DNA from: an uncultured Bacillota bacterium
Lineage (GTDB): Bacteria; Bacillota; Clostridia; Peptostreptococcales; Anaerovoracaceae
NCBI GenBank assembly: GCA_946541435.1
Contig: CAMNJK010000130.1
Location: 1-5,072 of the forward strand
Direction: 5' to 3'
DNA: 5,072 nucleotides
Shown: one piece after another, positions 1-5,072 of the stretch
Numbering within the stretch: position 1 is the stretch's first letter
Layout of the letters: every line of letters begins with the position of its first letter
The notes under the pieces: generated by a model
Seen by the model: only the letters and a program-made list of their open reading frames with translations
Told to the model about the DNA's origin: nothing
The model's database searches: none
Translations under genes and position numbers: made by a program

Positions 1-624
1 TCGCTCGCGGATGTCCCGGACTTTGTAGATGCCCATGCGGTTCAGCTTCTCCGCCGTTTTCGCCCCCACGGTATAGAGCACCTTCACGTCCCGGTCCGTG
101 AGCAGATTGACGAAGGCCTCCCGGGTGGGGATCTCGAAGTAGCCGTTGGGTTTCTTCTCCTCGCTGGCGGTCTTGGCCGCTGTTTTGGAATACCCCACGC
201 CCACGGAGCAGCTGAGCCTCAGTTCCTCCCGGGTCCGTTCCTTGATCAGGCGGCCGATCCTGCGGGCCCCTGCCAGGTCTCCTGCCTGTTCTGTCACATC
301 CAGATAAGCTTCATCCAGAGCGATGTATTCAGCTGCGGAAGCATAGGTCTCCCAGATCTCATGCAGCCTTGCGGAAACCGCCCGGTACTTGTCAAAGTCC
401 GGATGACGGTAGATCCCTTTGGGACACAGGAAAAAGGCTTCCTTGATGTTCATCCCCGAATGGATCCCGTATTTCCTGGCCTCATAATTGGCCGTTGACA
501 CGACCCCCCGTTCCTCCGGCAGGGCCCCGATGATCAGCGGCTTTCCCCGAAGCGAAGGGTCATCCCGCATCTCAACGGCGGCATAGAAGGCATCCATGTC
601 CACATGTATGATGATCTGGTCCAT
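1..624 (-). CDS. dinB: DNA polymerase IV (Y-family, DinB), N-terminal part, cut by the left edge
   Basis: Error-prone Y-family polymerase that copies past damaged template bases in the cytosol. The window holds the first 208 residues of a protein usually about 350-420 long. Reading from the ATG at 624, the palm begins with HVDMDAFYAAVE, giving metal-binding Asp9 and a tyrosine (Tyr14) at the steric-gate position that excludes ribonucleotides. The second catalytic motif ALDEAYLDVT gives Asp104-Glu105, almost the same positions as in E. coli DinB (103/104). The fingers/palm signature YSKTAAKTASEEKKPNG follows, then the start of the helix-hairpin-helix thumb (VGAKTAEKLNRMGI). The little finger and clamp-binding tail lie outside the window. 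I read every codon and the frame is intact. An in-frame ATG at 636 (adding MILQ) is an alternative start; neither has a strong ribosome binding site. It lies 15-27 nt behind the YczE-like gene. Family call is very secure; the start is not. Confidence 0.95.
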   Translation of the reverse strand, partial: MDQIIIHVDMDAFYAAVEMRDDPSLRGKPLIIGALPEERGVVSTANYEARKYGIHSGMNIKEAFFLCPKGIYRHPDFDKYRAVSARLHEIWETYASAAEYIALDEAYLDVTEQAGDLAGARRIGRLIKERTREELRLSCSVGVGYSKTAAKTASEEKKPNGYFEIPTREAFVNLLTDRDVKVLYTVGAKTAEKLNRMGIYKVRDIRER

Positions 625-651
625 CTGCAAAATCATAAGCTCTGTGATCTG

Positions 652-1353
652 TTATTCTTTCTTCCTGCGGCAGGCGCGGTACAGCTTCTCGTATCCCTTG
701 ATGATGGTCCCCACCGCCACCGCGGCAATGATGCTGCCCTCCCGCACGCCTTTGAGGCCGCCCAGAAAGATCAGGCACAGGACGGCTGACATGGCGATGT
801 AGAGGACATCAAAGAAGATCTTGATATTCTCATAACGTTTCCCGGTCACCTGGCTGATGGCCCGGTTCATGGCTTCCCCGGGCAGCATGGCCACATTGCC
901 TTTCAGCTGGACCCAGATCCCCAGCCCCAGGACGAAACAGCTGAGGATCATATAGAGGAACTGCAGCGGATAGGTATCCGCATCCAGCCCCCGGATCAGA
1001 TAACAGGAAAAGTCCGTCAGGTAGCCGTAGGCGAAGGCAAGCACCGTCTGCAGGAAGATCTCCACATAATTGCATTTCCCTTTGAGCAGGAGGACCTGGA
1101 TGGCGATCTGGATCACACTCAGCACATTCAGCCAGCCGCCGAAGGACAGGGCCCCGCAGATCAGGGATACCGTGTATGGCAGGGATGCCACAGGAGACGT
1201 GCCCAGGCCGGCCTTTGTGGACAGGGCCACCCCCATGGAGGCAATGAAGAGTCCCAGGATAAAGAGAGCATATCTTCTGGCGATATCAAAATACCAGTGT
1301 TTCATCGGGTGATTCTTTTCCGTCATATTCTGATCTGTCTTTTCTCCCTTCAA
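652..1353 (-). CDS. YczE/YyaS/YitT-type integral membrane protein
   Basis: A polytopic membrane protein of the YczE/YyaS/YitT type; its substrate and biochemical role are not known to me. The 233 residues contain hydrophobic segments at about 28-48, 72-90, 98-119, 129-150 and 180-200, with a further short one near 207-220, and a basic C-terminal tail (RACRRKKE). Family-typical motifs visible are GLGTSPV (49-55) directly after the first helix, LPGEAM (157-162), and GVREGSIIAAVAVG (202-215). The start is uncertain. The longest frame begins with TTG at 1353, 6 nt after the nuclease stop, with an AGG 9 nt upstream. ATGs at 1326 and 1305 would shorten it by 9 or 16 residues, all before the conserved region. 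It sits between the secreted nuclease and DNA polymerase IV in the same direction and is probably co-transcribed. The context does not reveal its job. Confidence 0.88.
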   Translation of the reverse strand: MKGEKTDQNMTEKNHPMKHWYFDIARRYALFILGLFIASMGVALSTKAGLGTSPVASLPYTVSLICGALSFGGWLNVLSVIQIAIQVLLLKGKCNYVEIFLQTVLAFAYGYLTDFSCYLIRGLDADTYPLQFLYMILSCFVLGLGIWVQLKGNVAMLPGEAMNRAISQVTGKRYENIKIFFDVLYIAMSAVLCLIFLGGLKGVREGSIIAAVAVGTIIKGYEKLYRACRRKKE

Positions 1354-1359
1354 ATGCTC

Positions 1360-2373
1360 TTACCTGACTCTGACTTTCCGGACCGGGCTCCATCTGCTGT
1401 ATTGCCTTGCCCCATCGATCTCCTGGAAGGACCGTACTTTGAACTGACAGGTTTTCCCGGACTTCAGCCCTTTGACCAGCCGGATGTTTCTTGGCCCTGT
1501 CCTGGTTTTCCACTTTCCCCCGGTCCGCCAGGCAAACTGGTACCCGCTGACCCGGCCAGCCTTTGCAGTGACCTTCACCCGGCCCTTGCCGCGGGACAGC
1601 TTTTTGATCTTCCATCTGGTCTGGCTGACCAGAGGCACGCTGTCCCCGGTCTCATAGTCGATGGCGATCCCGGGCTGGACATTGTAACAGAATACGCAGA
1701 ATTCCACATCGCTGCTGCTGACGCTCTGCCCTTCCATCAGGACACCATAGGCCAGGAGATTCTGGTCTCCAAACACCGGTGTCACCCGGTAAGCCACCTG
1801 GTTGTCCGCATCCTCCCGCAGATACCAGGCCACCTGGTCCTCGTATTCCAGCATCCCGGTCCGCCCCGTGCCCACGTTCAGGTAGCGGGTGCCGGTGATC
1901 AGATTCTTCGCCAGTTCTTCCACCGGCATGGTGTTCATGTCCGTCCCGGTGAGCTGCCAGCCGATCAGATGGCAGCGGTTGTAGAGATAGGACCCGGGCA
2001 CGATATCATAGACCTGCTGGATCCATCCGGTGGGATACACGGCCCAGATATCCCCCCGCTTGCCTGTGGGCATCAGAGACTGATCCAGCAGCGCCCATGC
2101 TCCCGTGCTCCGCCCCAGCTGGTCCAGATCCCCGTAGGAAGCATAAGGCGCCGCGTACAGGTCCTCCGCGGAAAAAGCCGGCAGGTTCTGATTGACCTCA
2201 GCGGAAGGTTTCCCGTCGTAGGCAGGGATCTCGTAATTGCCGTAGGTGAATCCGTCGATGGTCGTCCGGTAATCCGATGCAAAGGCTGGCGCGGCCGTCA
2301 TAACAAAGATCAGCAGCGCCAGGAGCATCCCATATCTGATTTTGCTTACTCTGCTTCCTCTTGACCCGCTCAT
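1360..2373 (-). CDS. Secreted DNA/RNA non-specific endonuclease (EndA-like) with basic fibronectin-III-like tail
   Basis: An exported nuclease expected to cut DNA and perhaps RNA outside the cell, or at its surface during DNA entry as pneumococcal EndA does. Of 337 residues, 1-32 form a signal peptide: basic start, hydrophobic core 14-28, and AFA-S cleavage after Ala32. There is no lipobox. The ββα-metal nuclease core runs roughly 45-245. YNRCHLIGWQLTG places the catalytic His at 135 in a variant NRCH form of the classic DRGH motif, and AKNLITGTRYLN (155-166) supplies the metal-binding Asn candidate at 157. YNVQPGIAIDYETG (230-243) is typical of the family's C-terminal edge. Residues 252-337 resemble a fibronectin-III-like fold (GYQFAWRTGG...FKVRSFQEIDG...YSRWSPVRKVRVR) and are very basic: 27 Lys/Arg against 2 acidic residues. 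Its ATG overlaps the homoserine dehydrogenase stop (ATGA) and has a strong ribosome binding site. The nuclease family is secure; tail fold and role are inferred. Confidence 0.92.
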   Translation of the reverse strand: MSGSRGSRVSKIRYGMLLALLIFVMTAAPAFASDYRTTIDGFTYGNYEIPAYDGKPSAEVNQNLPAFSAEDLYAAPYASYGDLDQLGRSTGAWALLDQSLMPTGKRGDIWAVYPTGWIQQVYDIVPGSYLYNRCHLIGWQLTGTDMNTMPVEELAKNLITGTRYLNVGTGRTGMLEYEDQVAWYLREDADNQVAYRVTPVFGDQNLLAYGVLMEGQSVSSSDVEFCVFCYNVQPGIAIDYETGDSVPLVSQTRWKIKKLSRGKGRVKVTAKAGRVSGYQFAWRTGGKWKTRTGPRNIRLVKGLKSGKTCQFKVRSFQEIDGARQYSRWSPVRKVRVR

Positions 2374-3395
2374 CTGGTGACCTCCTTCAGGATGCGCAGC
2401 AGATCGCTCAGCACCCCGTAGGCCGTATGATCGATCTCCGGTTCAAAAGGCTCTTCGATGATGGTCGTGGCTCCCATCAGATCCGTGTCGATGGTCACAT
2501 AGGAAGATGTGGCATCCATGATGGCCGGCAGGCTCTCCCGGTCCACCAGGGTGGGCTCCACCGTACCCACCGGCGCGCCGTCCACCAGGCGTCCCCGGCA
2601 GAGGAGCTTGATCCGCTTGCCCCGGGCCGCCGCAGCCTCGATGTCCGCCCTGGTGATCCCGCCGATTCCTGTGCGCTGGATCTGGTCCGGGGTGATCTCT
2701 ACGTCCATGAGCACGTTCATGAGGGCCGTCAGCTTGGCTGCTGCGTCCCATCCGTCGATATCCATGGAGGGATCCGCCTCAACGAAGCCCTGGCGCCGGC
2801 CTTCTGCCACCGCATCTGCAAAGCTCACGCCCCGCTCCATCTCCGTCAGGATGAAATTTGTGGTGGCGTTGAAGATCCCGCTGACTTCCGTGATCCGGCA
2901 TCCCATCAGGGCTTCCCGGGTCAGGTTGTACACCGGTGTTCCGTCCATCACCGTGGCTTCGTAACAGAACTGCACGCCCTGAGAAGCTGCCAGTTCCCGC
3001 AATTCACGGTAAGCCCAGGCGAGGGGCCCTTTGTTGGCGGTGATCACGTGCTTCCCAAGAAGCAGGCCGGTCCGGATGTGGTCTGTGGCGGGCTGTCCGG
3101 TCATGATATCGATAGGCGTCAGTTCTGCCATCACATCGTATTCCCCGGCCCGGATCACTGCCATGGCGTCCAGCGTTGGATCGAACAGATCATCCGGAAT
3201 CTGCTCTGGTTCGAAGCCTTCAAAAGCGATCCCATCCGGGCAGATGAGGCCGCCCCTGCTGCGGGTGCAGATGGATGTGATCACCGGCGTCCTGCCGAAG
3301 GTCTCTTCGATATATGATTTCTTTCGCATCAGCATCCGGGCGAAGGCCTGGCCCACATTCCCGTAGCCGATGAGTGCGATCCTGATTTTGTCCAT
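2370..3395 (-). CDS. hom: Homoserine dehydrogenase, short form without ACT domain
   Basis: Cytosolic NAD(P)-dependent oxidoreductase that interconverts aspartate-4-semialdehyde and homoserine, the branch step to threonine and methionine. It has 341 residues. The Rossmann fold opens with IGYGNVG (Gly10, Gly12, Gly15). TANKGP (119-124) carries the conserved Lys122. The catalytic domain contains FNATTNFIL (175-183) and EADPSMDIDGWDAAAK (206-221). Glu206, Asp212, Asp217 and Lys221 line up with yeast Glu208, Asp214, Asp219 and Lys223. The substrate loop reads EATVMDGTP instead of the common EASVGGGIP, as I recall for other short-form enzymes. The usual C-terminal ACT domain (total near 430) is absent, so threonine feedback through ACT is not expected. 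I chose the ATG at 3395 because GAGGT lies 5 nt upstream; upstream ATG 3407 and TTG 3410 overlap the acetyltransferase and have poorer context. It begins 1 nt after that gene and overlaps the nuclease by 4 nt. Confidence 0.95.
   Translation of the reverse strand: MDKIRIALIGYGNVGQAFARMLMRKKSYIEETFGRTPVITSICTRSRGGLICPDGIAFEGFEPEQIPDDLFDPTLDAMAVIRAGEYDVMAELTPIDIMTGQPATDHIRTGLLLGKHVITANKGPLAWAYRELRELAASQGVQFCYEATVMDGTPVYNLTREALMGCRITEVSGIFNATTNFILTEMERGVSFADAVAEGRRQGFVEADPSMDIDGWDAAAKLTALMNVLMDVEITPDQIQRTGIGGITRADIEAAAARGKRIKLLCRGRLVDGAPVGTVEPTLVDRESLPAIMDATSSYVTIDTDLMGATTIIEEPFEPEIDHTAYGVLSDLLRILKEVTR
2380..2387 (-). promoter_or_regulatory. Strong ribosome binding site of the secreted nuclease
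   Basis: AAGGAGGT on the minus strand, 6 nt before the ATG at 2373, is a near-perfect anti-16S match placed inside the last codons of homoserine dehydrogenase. Together with the ATGA stop/start overlap it fixes the nuclease start and suggests efficient re-initiation or independent loading on the same message. Confidence 0.85.
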
Positions 3396-3396
3396 A

Positions 3397-3837
3397 TCAG
3401 ACCTCATCAAAAATCAGGTCGAAGCCGTAGCAGCCCTTGTCGAAGCCATACTTCTCGTAAAAGCGGTGGGCTTCCTTCCGCGGCATGCCGGAATCCAGCA
3501 CCAGGGCCTTGCATCCCCGCTGTTTCGCCAGCTCTGCAGCATGATCCATCAGCTGGATGCCGTAGCCCATGCCGCGTTCGTCCTCATTGGTGATGATGCT
3601 GGACACATAGCAGGTCATGCCTGTCATCCAGAAGGTATTGAAGTAGATCCCGTGACAGAATCCATGGTATCCGCCCTCCTCGTCCATCAGGAAAAAGGCG
3701 AAGCTGTTCTCGTCCGCCAGCACATCCTCATATACCTTCCGGGTGGGTTCCTTCTCGTAGCTGTTATAAGTCCAGAGCTTTTCGATATAATCGAAAGCCA
3801 CATCGAAATCTGCCAGTTCCGCGTTTTTCATGTACAT
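3397..3837 (-). CDS. GNAT-family N-acetyltransferase
   Basis: A GCN5-related acetyltransferase that would move an acetyl group from acetyl-CoA to an unidentified amine; cytosolic. At 146 residues it is a single GNAT domain. The acetyl-CoA pyrophosphate-binding motif A is visible as SSIITNEDERGMGYG (79-93), with the RxxGxG core at Arg88-Gly93. The C-terminal motif B is AHRFYEKYGF (123-132), followed by a final strand (CYGFDLIF). The N-terminal third is rich in acidic and aromatic residues and gives no clue to the substrate. The start at 3837 is preceded by AAAAAGGAG at a slightly long 10-nt spacing; Met3 (3831) would be 16 nt away and is less likely. It follows the ElaA-like gene after a 43-nt gap and ends 1 nt before the homoserine dehydrogenase start, so the latter's ribosome binding site lies inside this gene. 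The fold is secure; the substrate is unknown. Confidence 0.9.
   Translation of the reverse strand: MYMKNAELADFDVAFDYIEKLWTYNSYEKEPTRKVYEDVLADENSFAFFLMDEEGGYHGFCHGIYFNTFWMTGMTCYVSSIITNEDERGMGYGIQLMDHAAELAKQRGCKALVLDSGMPRKEAHRFYEKYGFDKGCYGFDLIFDEV
3401..3405 (-). promoter_or_regulatory. Ribosome binding site that decides the homoserine dehydrogenase start
   Basis: GAGGT on the minus strand sits 5 nt before the ATG at 3395 and just inside the 3' end of the upstream acetyltransferase gene. It supports 3395 over the upstream in-frame candidates TTG 3410 and ATG 3407, and the product then begins MDKIRIALIGYGNVG, as expected for this family. Confidence 0.75.
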
Positions 3838-3847
3838 GATGTTCGTT

Positions 3848-3856
3848 CTCCTTTTT
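3848..3856 (-). promoter_or_regulatory. Ribosome binding site of the second GNAT gene, in the only real intergenic gap
   Basis: AAAAAGGAG on the minus strand is 10 nt before the ATG at 3837. It lies in the 43-nt AT-rich gap 3838-3880, the longest non-coding stretch in the window. Upstream in that gap is TTAGATTATAG, which could serve as a weak -10 element, but I see no convincing -35 partner, so I do not call a promoter. Confidence 0.6.
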
Positions 3857-3880
3857 CTATAATCTAATCATCCTCTTAAA

Positions 3881-4351
3881 TCAGGCCCCGCAGGACAGAC
3901 GCATCTCCACGTGCGGGATCCCGGCTTCGATGAAGATATCTGAAGTCCGGCGGAAGCCCAGCTTCTCATAGAAGCCGACAGCGTGCTCCTGGGAATTCAT
4001 GTGGAAGTCCCGGATGTCCAGTTTCTCCTTCGCATAGTCCATGGCCGCCTGCATGAGTCGAATCCCCAGGCCTGTTCCCCGTACTTCCTTCACAGTCAGG
4101 ATGCGGCCCATCTGGAGCACACCGTCCTCGCCAGCCTTTGGAAACATCCGCAGATAGGCTTTCACGCGGGTGTCCGGGCCCATGGCAAAGACGTGGATGG
4201 CATGGACGTCCAGGCCGTCCGCATCCGGGTACAGGATCTGCTCTTCTGTGGTGAAAACATCTGCCCTGGCGCAAAGGATCTCATACAGCTCCCTTGTGGT
4301 CAGTTCATCGAACTGTTTCACAGTTATTTCAGTTGGTGTCAATCTGATCAC
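3881..4351 (-). CDS. ElaA-like GNAT-family N-acetyltransferase
   Basis: A cytosolic acetyltransferase of the GNAT superfamily, closest by motif memory to the ElaA group (COG2153), whose physiological substrate is not established. Its 156 residues match the family's usual length of about 150. ElaA-like features in order: ELYEILCARADVF (21-33) followed by EEQ and YPDADGLD (41-48), AYLRMF (65-70), motif A around GRILTVKEVRGTGLG (82-96) with RxxGxG at Arg91-Gly96, NSQEHAVGFYEKLGF (119-133), and the closing GIPHVEM (144-150). The start is a GTG at 4351, supported by AAAGGGA 5 nt upstream and by a GTGA overlap with the stop of the preceding 52-codon ORF. This arrangement suggests translational coupling. 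It is one of two adjacent but clearly divergent acetyltransferases, so they do not look like a recent duplication. Superfamily secure, ElaA subgroup likely. Confidence 0.9.
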   Translation of the reverse strand: MIRLTPTEITVKQFDELTTRELYEILCARADVFTTEEQILYPDADGLDVHAIHVFAMGPDTRVKAYLRMFPKAGEDGVLQMGRILTVKEVRGTGLGIRLMQAAMDYAKEKLDIRDFHMNSQEHAVGFYEKLGFRRTSDIFIEAGIPHVEMRLSCGA

Positions 4352-4506
4352 TCCATTCCCTTTGAATCGTTGATGTTCAGGCTCCTGATCCAGTTTTCGA
4401 TCTCAGTCAAAGATGCGCCGGAGGCGAATCTTTTCCCGTCAAGCCATGTACCGTTTGCGGCGAGTTTCGCCAGATCCGTTCCGCTGCTTCCGATGATTTT
4501 ATCCAT
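4348..4506 (-). pseudogene. 52-codon ORF resembling a flavodoxin C-terminus; probable gene remnant
   Basis: A small open frame of 52 codons (ATG 4506, TGA 4350-4348) fills the gap between the MATE exporter and the ElaA-like gene. Its product begins MDKIIGSSGTDLAKLA, continues ANGTWLDGKRFASGAS and ends TEIENWIRSLNI plus a short polar tail. By pattern memory, the order GSSG..LAKLA, WLDGKRF, then an acidic helix ending WIRSL matches the last 45 or so residues of clostridial flavodoxins (normally about 140-180 residues), which bind FMN. The N-terminal phosphate-binding loop and most of the fold are missing, so it should not bind FMN alone. There is no good ribosome binding site before the ATG. 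It lies in the same frame as the exporter, separated from it by a TAA and three codons, which suggests that a deletion removed the rest of a flavodoxin gene. Alternatively it is a real small protein whose translation drives ElaA through the GTGA overlap. Confidence 0.55.
4357..4363 (-). promoter_or_regulatory. Ribosome binding site for the GTG-started ElaA-like gene
   Basis: AAAGGGA on the minus strand lies 5 nt before the GTG at 4351, inside the last codons of the small flavodoxin-like ORF. It supports the unusual GTG start and means the ElaA-like gene does not depend wholly on upstream translation. Confidence 0.65.
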
Positions 4507-4515
4507 ATTATTGAT

Positions 4516-5072
4516 TTATTCTGCCCCGGCCAGCCTTTGCATAGACCGGATGATCCGCACCAGCAGACTGAGCGAGACCGCCATCATAACAGCCTCCGTG
4601 ATGGGCTGGGCCCAGATCAGACCGCTGAAGCCCAGGTAATGATCCATGAGCAGGAGCAGCGGGATGTATAGGACCAGCTGGCGGATCAGGGTGATGGTCA
4701 GGGCCGCCAGAGGTTTGCCCATGGCCTGCAGTGACATCCGGCACATGGACGTGGCTCCCACAAAAGGCAGGATGCACATGAGGGCCCGCAGGGCCTGACT
4801 GCCCACTGCGATCACCTGATCAGACCCGGTAAAGAGTCCCACCAGAAGAGGCGCGGAGATCCCGAAGATCCCCATGATCACCAGCTCCGTCCCGCTGACG
4901 ATAAGCACGCCGGCTCTCAGAACCGCCAGCATGCGCGGGTAGTCCCTGGCGCCGAAGCAGTATCCCATGATGGGCTGCACGCCCGCCGCAAACCCCTGGT
5001 ACACATAATTTCCCAATGACAGGATCTTCTGGGCGATGCCCATGGCTGCCACCGTCAGTTCCCCGTAGGCCA
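4516..5072 (-). CDS. MATE-family multidrug/toxin exporter, C-terminal part, cut by the right edge
   Basis: Inner-membrane exporter of the MATE family, which uses a sodium or proton gradient to expel cationic drugs or metabolites. Only the last 184 residues are present; the whole protein is usually about 440-460. The opening residues (AYGELTVAAMGIAQKI), then GNYVYQGFAAGVQPIMGYCFGA with RDYPRM, match the conserved start of the second six-helix bundle in clostridial MATE proteins. Hydrophobic helices follow at about 48-72, 90-110, 121-142 and 148-172 of the fragment. SLQAMGKPLAA (113-123) is the typical loop before the penultimate helices. The codon at 5052 is a GTG inside the protein, not a start; the frame stays open to the right edge. 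It is the first visible gene of the run and ends 9 nt before the small flavodoxin-like ORF, in the same frame. The transported compound cannot be told from this part. Confidence 0.92.
   Translation of the reverse strand, partial: AYGELTVAAMGIAQKILSLGNYVYQGFAAGVQPIMGYCFGARDYPRMLAVLRAGVLIVSGTELVIMGIFGISAPLLVGLFTGSDQVIAVGSQALRALMCILPFVGATSMCRMSLQAMGKPLAALTITLIRQLVLYIPLLLLMDHYLGFSGLIWAQPITEAVMMAVSLSLLVRIIRSMQRLAGAE

Noticed and set aside
1297..3317. Two long plus-strand open frames (355 and 318 codons) covering the nuclease and homoserine dehydrogenase region
   Set aside because: They mirror well-recognised minus-strand genes, have no family resemblance, are rich in Pro/His/Gly/Arg as expected of antisense GC-rich codons, and lack ribosome binding sites.
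3858..3863. Perfect TATAAT on the plus strand in the gap between the two acetyltransferases
   Set aside because: No TTGACA-like element stands 16-18 nt upstream on that strand, and it would drive antisense transcription into the ElaA-like gene. It is best explained by the AT-rich gap.
3857..3871. Tiny minus-strand ORF (ATG ATT AGA TTA TAG) in the same gap, whose MIRL matches the first four residues of the ElaA-like protein
   Set aside because: Four codons is within chance, and flanking bases show no extended duplication of the ElaA start region.
652..4518. Intrinsic terminators between genes
   Set aside because: None of the junctions contains a GC hairpin followed by a T-run on the coding strand; most gaps are too short to hold one.
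4516..5052. Reading the exporter fragment as a complete 178-residue protein starting at 5052
   Set aside because: The codon there is an internal GTG, the frame stays open to the window edge, and the sequence is plainly the second half of a MATE protein.
1..5072. CRISPR arrays, tRNA or rRNA genes, insertion sequences, attachment sites, defence or phage genes
   Set aside because: Apart from the 43-nt gap, junctions are under 30 nt, all space is taken by recognisable genes, and no repeated units or transposase-like products were seen on either strand.

Overview
The window looks like a stretch of chromosome from a GC-rich member of the Bacillota, most likely a Clostridia/Lachnospiraceae-type gut bacterium. 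By eye it is well above 50% GC. Support comes from strong AAGGAGGT-type ribosome binding sites, a short homoserine dehydrogenase without an ACT domain, a YczE/YyaS/YitT-type membrane protein, and an EndA-like secreted nuclease whose tail resembles the basic fibronectin-III-like repeats common in Lachnospiraceae. The taxonomic call is inference; there is no rRNA or other marker gene here.

Everything convincing is encoded on the minus strand, so transcription runs from the right edge to the left. In that order: the C-terminal half of a MATE-family exporter (cut by the right edge); a 52-codon ORF, missing from usual size cut-offs, that resembles the C-terminus of a flavodoxin; an ElaA-like GNAT acetyltransferase; a second GNAT acetyltransferase; homoserine dehydrogenase; a secreted DNA/RNA non-specific endonuclease; a YczE-like membrane protein; and the N-terminal half of DNA polymerase IV (cut by the left edge).

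The genes are packed very tightly. Successive junctions are 9 nt, a 4-nt GTGA overlap, 43 nt, 1 nt, a 4-nt ATGA overlap, 6 nt, and 15-27 nt. There is no room for an internal terminator and I found none, so one polycistronic message, or two overlapping ones, is likely. The only AT-rich gap is the 43 nt between the two acetyltransferases. The functions do not form a recognisable pathway: amino-acid biosynthesis, drug export, acetylation, extracellular nucleic-acid cleavage and translesion synthesis. It reads as a compact mixed-function clostridial gene run, not a defence island or mobile element. No tRNA, rRNA, CRISPR, insertion sequence or long repeat is visible.

The points most worth a second look are the flavodoxin-like remnant, which lies in the same frame as the exporter behind a single TAA, and the translationally coupled pairing of a cytosolic biosynthetic enzyme with a secreted nuclease bearing an extremely basic tail. 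I do not see convincing evidence of a previously undescribed multi-gene system.
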